Of a stretch of DNA of 14,409 nt, positions 11,240-14,409 are shown in pieces. The position numbers and the translations under genes are program-made. The stretch's first letter is position 1; the number at the start of each line of letters is the position of its first letter. This DNA comes from Methanosarcinaceae archaeon (GTDB taxonomy: Archaea > Halobacteriota > Methanosarcinia > Methanosarcinales > Methanosarcinaceae). The stretch spans positions 1 to 14,409 of the forward strand of contig JAUVET010000009.1 in NCBI GenBank assembly GCA_030594665.1, in the 5' to 3' direction. The notes beneath the pieces were generated by a model. The model was not told the DNA's origin. It ran no database searches and saw nothing but the letters and a program-made list of their open reading frames with translations.

Positions 11240-12176
11240 CGGTGATCACATAATCAATTATTTTATCTGCGGCATTTATGCCCCATGCCTCATATATACC
11301 TGCTCCCGATGGCGTGCCATTGACCTCAAGTATTACCGTGCCATCTTCCCCTTCGATGATGTCCACGCCCGCAAAGACCGCACCAATGGTTTCTGCGGCA
11401 CGTATGCATATCTCTTCCTGTTCCTGCGACAGCACACACCGCGCGGCAGTGCCGCCCTGACTTAGATTATTTAGCCATGAACCGTCTGCTGCTGTGCGGT
11501 ATATCGCACCGGTGATACTGCCATCGACCACGAATGCACGAATATCGCGCCCTGGGTTTGTAATGAATTCCTGAATGTAGAGCATCTCTTTTTCGCTGAT
11601 GAGATCATCAATGAGTTGTCCGATCGGTTCGGGGCGCGGTTCATTATTCGGGTGAAATGCTGCGTTGTCTTTAACTCTTAAGATCCCTATACCTTTGTAG
11701 CCGAATACGGGTTTTATTACAGCATCACCAAACTCTGCCAGCGCGTTCAACGCGCCTTCGGTGCTCTGGACTGCCCTTGTTTCGGGAATCGGAAGGTTTG
11801 CCTGTGCCAGAAGGCAGGTCGAGTGGTATTTGTTTGCGGCGTTCTGTATTGCCTGTGGTGTATTGACGATCAATGTTCCGTTCATTTCAAGCTGGCGCAG
11901 TATGTCAAATCTAAAAGAAACGCCATCAAGTGTGCCTGCGCCAACATCGCGCACAATGATTGCGTCAAGTTCGGATAGGTCGATGTCGTTTGCGCGGTGA
12001 TGGACGCTGTGATGGACGCTGTGATGGACGCCATGTTGTATTTTGACTTCAGCAGTCTGCAGGTTTAGGCTGATCGGGGTGATATTTCTTTGTTTTACTG
12101 CGGCTATGAGGGCTGTGGCTGTCCAGTCCGAGGGGTTGGTTATGGCGATTCCGATTTTTTGCATTGTAGTTTTCAT
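11232..12176 (-). CDS. mptN: RimK-family ATP-grasp ligase, probably tetrahydromethanopterin:glutamate ligase
   Basis: A 314-residue RimK-type ATP-grasp ligase. The N-terminal pre-ATP domain (1-110) leads to the grasp core. Key segments are 'AVIKPVFGYKGIGI' (152-165, ATP-binding Lys155), 'YIQEFI' (200-205), 'RDIRAFVVDG' (210-219), and 'GVDIIEGEDGTVILEVNGTP' with Asp272, Glu284 and Asn286 as Mg ligands. The closest family I can name is MptN, which adds glutamate to tetrahydromethanopterin to make tetrahydrosarcinapterin. CofF or another glutamate ligase cannot be excluded. An in-frame 12-nt repeat inserts a His-rich 'VHHS' run at about 50-60. Start ATG 12176 is uncertain; ATG 12164 has GGATG upstream. 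It starts 27 nt after the PIN gene, so co-transcription with that pair is likely. Confidence 0.85.
   Translation of the reverse strand: MKTTMQKIGIAITNPSDWTATALIAAVKQRNITPISLNLQTAEVKIQHGVHHSVHHSVHHRANDIDLSELDAIIVRDVGAGTLDGVSFRFDILRQLEMNGTLIVNTPQAIQNAANKYHSTCLLAQANLPIPETRAVQSTEGALNALAEFGDAVIKPVFGYKGIGILRVKDNAAFHPNNEPRPEPIGQLIDDLISEKEMLYIQEFITNPGRDIRAFVVDGSITGAIYRTAADGSWLNNLSQGGTAARCVLSQEQEEICIRAAETIGAVFAGVDIIEGEDGTVILEVNGTPSGAGIYEAWGINAADKIIDYVITGI
11997..12032 (-). repeat. In-frame 12-nt tandem repeat x3 within the mptN-like gene
   Basis: Three 12-nt units (plus strand GTGATGGACGCT, GTGATGGACGCT, GTGATGGACGCC) encode the His-rich sequence HGVHHSVHHSVHH in the N-terminal domain, just before 'RANDIDLSEL'. 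The unit length preserves the frame, so copy number could vary without inactivating the protein. Confidence 0.85.
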
Positions 12177-12203
12177 CCTGATCTATTATTGTCGATCGTT
12201 CAA

Positions 12204-12716
12204 TTATAATTCGAACAATATCCTTTCAAATTCCACTGCGATTGTTGGTGCAAGCCAGAAACCATCTTCAAGCATTTGCTGGAATATTGTATGAGTCTCA
12301 TTTTTGTTGAGCAATCCAAGTTTTACGGATTTTAACAGGATGAACAGTACACCTTTTGTTTTCATCCCAAGGCAATTTGCGATTGTTGCTGCCTCGTCAT
12401 CGTTTATTAGTAGCAATGAATCATTTTTTAAAGCAAGAGTTATGGCTTCTCTTTCGCCTGCTCCGAGTTTGCTATTAAAGACTTTCTCCATCTCGTTGAT
12501 ATTTTTTGATGTTTTCGTATTCTTAACAGTTATATCCTCATTTATTACCGCAGATTCGATAATCACAGCATCAGGATAACCATTTGATTTTCCGGCGGTT
12601 ACGGCTTCATCGAATACTTTATCCGGAATTTCTATCTGCCCGTATATTTCTTTGAGTAAATGAAGATTGTTGTATCGGGCAAGCCATATCAGAATGCCGG
12701 TATCAGCCACTGTCAT
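12204..12716 (-). CDS. DUF3368-family PIN-domain toxin
   Basis: A 170-residue PIN-like nuclease. 'VADTGILIWLA' begins with the first metal-binding acid Asp5. 'PDKVFDEAV' gives Asp36/Glu37, 'GAGEREAI' gives Glu88/Glu90, and 'LLINDDEAA' gives Asp106/Asp107, so the metal centre is complete. 'AANCLG' is replaced here by 'TIANCLGMKTKGVLFIL', which is typical DUF3368 context. Members are predicted ribonuclease toxins paired with UPF0175 antitoxins. Its ATG overlaps the stop of the upstream UPF0175 gene in an ATGA junction, indicating translational coupling. Downstream, the mptN-like ligase begins after 27 nt. All active-site residues are present, so it is probably active; the target RNA is unknown. 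Confidence 0.9.
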   Translation of the reverse strand: MTVADTGILIWLARYNNLHLLKEIYGQIEIPDKVFDEAVTAGKSNGYPDAVIIESAVINEDITVKNTKTSKNINEMEKVFNSKLGAGEREAITLALKNDSLLLINDDEAATIANCLGMKTKGVLFILLKSVKLGLLNKNETHTIFQQMLEDGFWLAPTIAVEFERILFEL

Positions 12717-13012
12717 AGGTCACTGATCTCTTTAAGCAGTCGATCTTTAGAGTAATGCACACTGATATTGTGTTCTTTCAACACTTTGAAAATCTCATGT
12801 CGTGGTAAGCCAGTGACCTCTGTCATTCTGCCAATTGATATTTTCCCCTTCTTATACTGCTCAACGGCATGTTCAATTCTTGTTTGTTTCAAACCTTTGT
12901 TCAATAGATTGCGTAAGAGGGTTGAGCGTTCCACATGCTCGTCTATTGCAAGTGTATCTATCTCTTTGAGTACATTTGGTGCGATCCGCAGGGATACCAT
13001 ATTGTATGTCAT
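12713..13012 (-). CDS. UPF0175-family antitoxin with ribbon-helix-helix domain
   Basis: A 99-residue protein. Residues about 5-40 ('VSLRIAPNVLKEIDTLA', 'ERSTLLRNLLNKGL') form a CopG-like ribbon-helix-helix DNA-binding domain. Residues about 48-80 ('QYKKGKISIGRMTEVTGL', 'HEIFKVLKEHNI') match the UPF0175 core. It overlaps the DUF3368 PIN gene by 4 nt (ATGA), the standard antitoxin-first order. The start is ATG 13012, one base from a 17-bp perfect palindrome; ATG 13000 is an alternative. With the TATA box 22 nt upstream the mRNA would be nearly leaderless. The RHH domain together with the adjacent palindrome suggests autorepression, a common property of such antitoxins. The family is recognised; the regulatory role is inferred. 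Confidence 0.88.
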   Translation of the reverse strand: MTYNMVSLRIAPNVLKEIDTLAIDEHVERSTLLRNLLNKGLKQTRIEHAVEQYKKGKISIGRMTEVTGLPRHEIFKVLKEHNISVHYSKDRLLKEISDL

Positions 13013-13075
13013 GTATTCTAATAGAATACAATCATATTATAAGATTTCGCCTGTTTGTCATACTTCAGTATGACA
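13013..13075 (-). promoter_or_regulatory. Double-palindrome promoter of the UPF0175-PIN operon
   Basis: A TATA box (minus CTTATAATATG, about 13033-13043) is bracketed by two perfect palindromes of different sequence. GTATTCTA-A-TAGAATAC (13013-13029) lies between the TATA box and the start codon. TGTCATACT-TC-AGTATGACA (13056-13075) lies upstream of the TATA box. The inner one is placed to block transcription initiation and is the best candidate operator for the RHH antitoxin. The outer one could be an activator or second regulator site. Confidence 0.7.
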
Positions 13076-13096
13076 GATAATCAAATTTGCCCAACC

Positions 13097-13771
13097 TTAA
13101 ACTATCCGATTCACTCTAACTCCCTTGCGTTCCATCAAACACGCAGCAATATCCACCACTTCACTCACAGCATCGATCACCACTCCATCCGCAGTAGCCA
13201 CAACAACCCCTGCGCCCGCATTCTTGAGATCAAAGTCCACATGACGGGATGTGCGCGCGCTACCATTTAGTGAATATTCCGAAAACCTGTTGTGAACATG
13301 GCGTGTAAGTTCTCCGCTTTTGCTCATCTGGGTGTCAAATAGGACATTTACAGATCTTGCTTTACATTCAGACAAGAACAGGAGCATCTCATCAACTGCC
13401 CTGTAAGTGTCATCTGTATTGTTGTAATTCCTGAAAACTCCTCTTGTGTCCCGAACAAAGCCGTCATCTCCGAGCCAGAGTGTTTCACCTTTTAGCATAC
13501 TTTCAATGGTTATCAGTACATTGTACCCGTCAACCAGCACATCTCGCTCATTGATGTCTGCACAGGCAAGTCGCTTTTTCCGGCGTGCTGCAGCCACATC
13601 AGGAGAATGTACTACTCTTGTAAGGATGTGCCTTTCCTCTTTGGACAGTCGGTAATGATCGCACACAAAATGTATTGCAGCACTGCCCGGGTAACCGCGT
13701 GCAAGAAGATATCGAATATCATGGGCTGGTTCGGTGAGTTTTTTGTTTGGGGCATTGGTGAATTTTGTCAT
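13097..13771 (-). CDS. DUF434/DUF5616 protein with PIN/NYN-like motif
   Basis: Counted from ATG 13771 the protein has 224 residues. The N-terminal part (about 14-60, 'DIRYLLARGYPG', 'HFVCDHYRLSKEERHILTR') matches archaeal DUF434. The C-terminal part carries 'VLVDGYNVL' (Asp81), 'VNVLFDTQMSKSGEL' (Asp146), 'RTSRHVDFDLKNAG' and 'ATADGVVID' (Asp195, Asp200), an acidic set like PIN/NYN ribonuclease folds (DUF5616-type). A nuclease role is inferred, not established. The frame stays open to ATG 13906, but I prefer 13771: the extension is unlike the family, and TATA box GTATAAATC lies about 23 nt upstream at 13794-13802. It stands alone, 85 nt upstream of the UPF0175-PIN pair and co-directional with it. 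Confidence 0.82.
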   Translation of the reverse strand: MTKFTNAPNKKLTEPAHDIRYLLARGYPGSAAIHFVCDHYRLSKEERHILTRVVHSPDVAAARRKKRLACADINERDVLVDGYNVLITIESMLKGETLWLGDDGFVRDTRGVFRNYNNTDDTYRAVDEMLLFLSECKARSVNVLFDTQMSKSGELTRHVHNRFSEYSLNGSARTSRHVDFDLKNAGAGVVVATADGVVIDAVSEVVDIAACLMERKGVRVNRIV

Positions 13772-13793
13772 TGGAAATAGTTGACACTGGTAA

Positions 13794-13802
13794 GATTTAT
13801 AC
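13794..13802 (-). promoter_or_regulatory. TATA box of the DUF434 gene
   Basis: GTATAAATC on the minus strand lies 22 nt before ATG 13771, indicating a leaderless or nearly leaderless transcript. It also argues against the longer open frame that would start at 13906. Confidence 0.55.
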
Positions 13803-14135
13803 ATATCGCACACCAATTGATCCACAAAGAAGTAGTAGTGTGGGAATACGCCGCCTGCCGCGGTTGTATTGGATTTGTTCCAGATGAAACAATCATATTT
13901 ATGCACCTATCTTACCACAGATATACAAATATGTTGAAAATTTGGTAGTGCCCCGGAAATCGTGACTTTCTATAATAATCGTTATGCTGCCAGACCACAT
14001 GTGGATTTTAAGTGTGTTACCTGGAATCAATGTTAGTAGCGGACTTGAACTGTGGAAAAAGCATACTAGTGTCGTGTCAACCGTACAATGTCACTACATG
14101 GGAGTGACGCCAAACAAATGCAAAAAACGACGCGA

Positions 14136-14150
14136 CCGCGCGCAGCGCGG
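14136..14150. repeat. GC-hairpin repeat CCGCGC-GCA-GCGCGG, copy 3
   Basis: Same stem as 8036-8050 with loop GCA instead of AAA. AAAAAACGAC on the left and a GGCRCRTTCC-type sequence on the right are shared with that copy, so about 40 nt is conserved between two loci 6 kb apart. Confidence 0.8.
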
Positions 14151-14317
14151 CACGTTCCCACACCATGAACGTGAAATGCAAAACGGTTTTTAAGCGGTGT
14201 CGTATTTGCAGATATGAAAATTGCCATGGCGGCAAGTTAGGCTTGGAACTTTCTCGATAATACACGTTATTACCAAGGTTCAAAAACGCATGCCACAGCC
14301 TTTAAAATCATACATCT

Positions 14318-14345
14318 TTTGGTAGATATCTGCCAAACTTTTTAT
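14318..14345 (+). terminator. Terminator-like palindrome near the right edge
   Basis: TTTGGTAG (14318-14325), loop ATAT, CTGCCAAA (14330-14337) form an 8-bp stem with one G-U pair, followed by CTTTTTAT. No plus-strand gene is recognised upstream, so it may equally be a 20-bp protein-binding palindrome. Confidence 0.4.
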
Positions 14346-14409
14346 GTAGTGCATATACACCACTCCCAAAAATAAAAAAAGTGGCACATGATTGCGAAAA
14401 CTAAAAACC

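Larger units (their letters stand above)
13803..14409. other. Gene-free right end of the window (about 600 bp)
   Basis: Two open frames (plus 13984-14193, minus 14077-14283) cross the GC repeat, lack family signatures and are judged non-coding. The stretch holds a CCACATGTGG palindrome (13995-14004) and a GTCACT/AGTGAC hairpin (near 14090-14107). It also holds GC-hairpin copy 3 (14136-14150), a TTGCC/GGCAA hairpin around GCCATGGC (near 14220-14235), and a terminator-like palindrome (14318-14349). Confidence 0.65.

Noticed and set aside
13772..13906. N-terminal extension of the DUF434 gene
   Set aside because: The extra 45 residues do not fit the family, and a TATA box sits inside this stretch at the right distance from ATG 13771.
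13984..14193. 69-codon plus-strand open frame
   Set aside because: It runs through GC-hairpin copy 3, has no family signature, and its tail merely translates the repeat (the same residues appear in translations of the other copies).
14077..14283. 68-codon minus-strand open frame
   Set aside because: It overlaps the same repeat on the opposite strand, with no recognisable motif or good start context.
14250..14300. tRNA-like stretch ('ggttcaaa' near the right edge)
   Set aside because: No cloverleaf with acceptor, D and anticodon stems could be assembled around it.

Overview
The window looks like a chromosomal segment of a methanogenic or methane-oxidising euryarchaeon, most likely in or near the Methanosarcinales/ANME-2 group. 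This is an inference from gene content: a RimK-type ATP-grasp ligase resembling tetrahydromethanopterin glutamate ligase (MptN), archaeal Pth2, an archaeal TruD, a DUF434/DUF5616 protein, archaeal TATA boxes about 22-30 nt upstream of start codons, and three toxin-antitoxin-type pairs. No rRNA, tRNA, CRISPR array or intact transposase gene was found.

Layout, left half. A small Cys-rich protein, possibly cut by the left edge, ends at a strong hairpin terminator. A tight plus-strand operon follows: a Trm112-like zinc protein, a two-helix membrane protein of DUF7524 type, and CTP synthase (pyrG). Downstream is 1.17 kb of gene-free DNA packed with short tandem, inverted and hairpin repeats. An intact mntA-hepT (MNT/HEPN) toxin-antitoxin pair is embedded in this material. 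Related repeats resume just behind hepT, so the pair sits between direct and inverted copies of the same repeat family.

Layout, middle. On the minus strand lie an archaeal ATPase fused to a DUF234 nuclease-like domain, a short unrecognised ORF or gene remnant, and a RelB/RelE-type pair. The relE-type toxin gene is interrupted by about 60 nt that keeps the frame but adds a stop codon. Copies of a GC-rich hairpin repeat flank this pair.

Layout, right half. A run of minus-strand genes follows: UPF0175 ribbon-helix-helix antitoxin, DUF3368 PIN toxin, MptN-like ligase, Pth2, a transglutaminase-like lipoprotein, and TruD. The RHH/PIN pair begins at a promoter bracketed by two perfect palindromes and is spaced as if co-transcribed with the cofactor ligase. 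Upstream is a DUF434/DUF5616 protein, then about 640 bp of gene-free DNA with another GC-hairpin repeat.

The housekeeping genes cover nucleotide synthesis, methyltransferase activation, tRNA modification, peptidyl-tRNA recycling and cofactor glutamylation. They are interleaved with small selfish or stress modules and dispersed palindromic repeats. The most noteworthy signals are the repeat-flanked mntA-hepT island, the abutting double-hairpin element present in two inverted copies, the 60-nt stop-bearing insertion in relE, and the double-palindrome promoter. I did not find a complete, clearly new multi-gene system.
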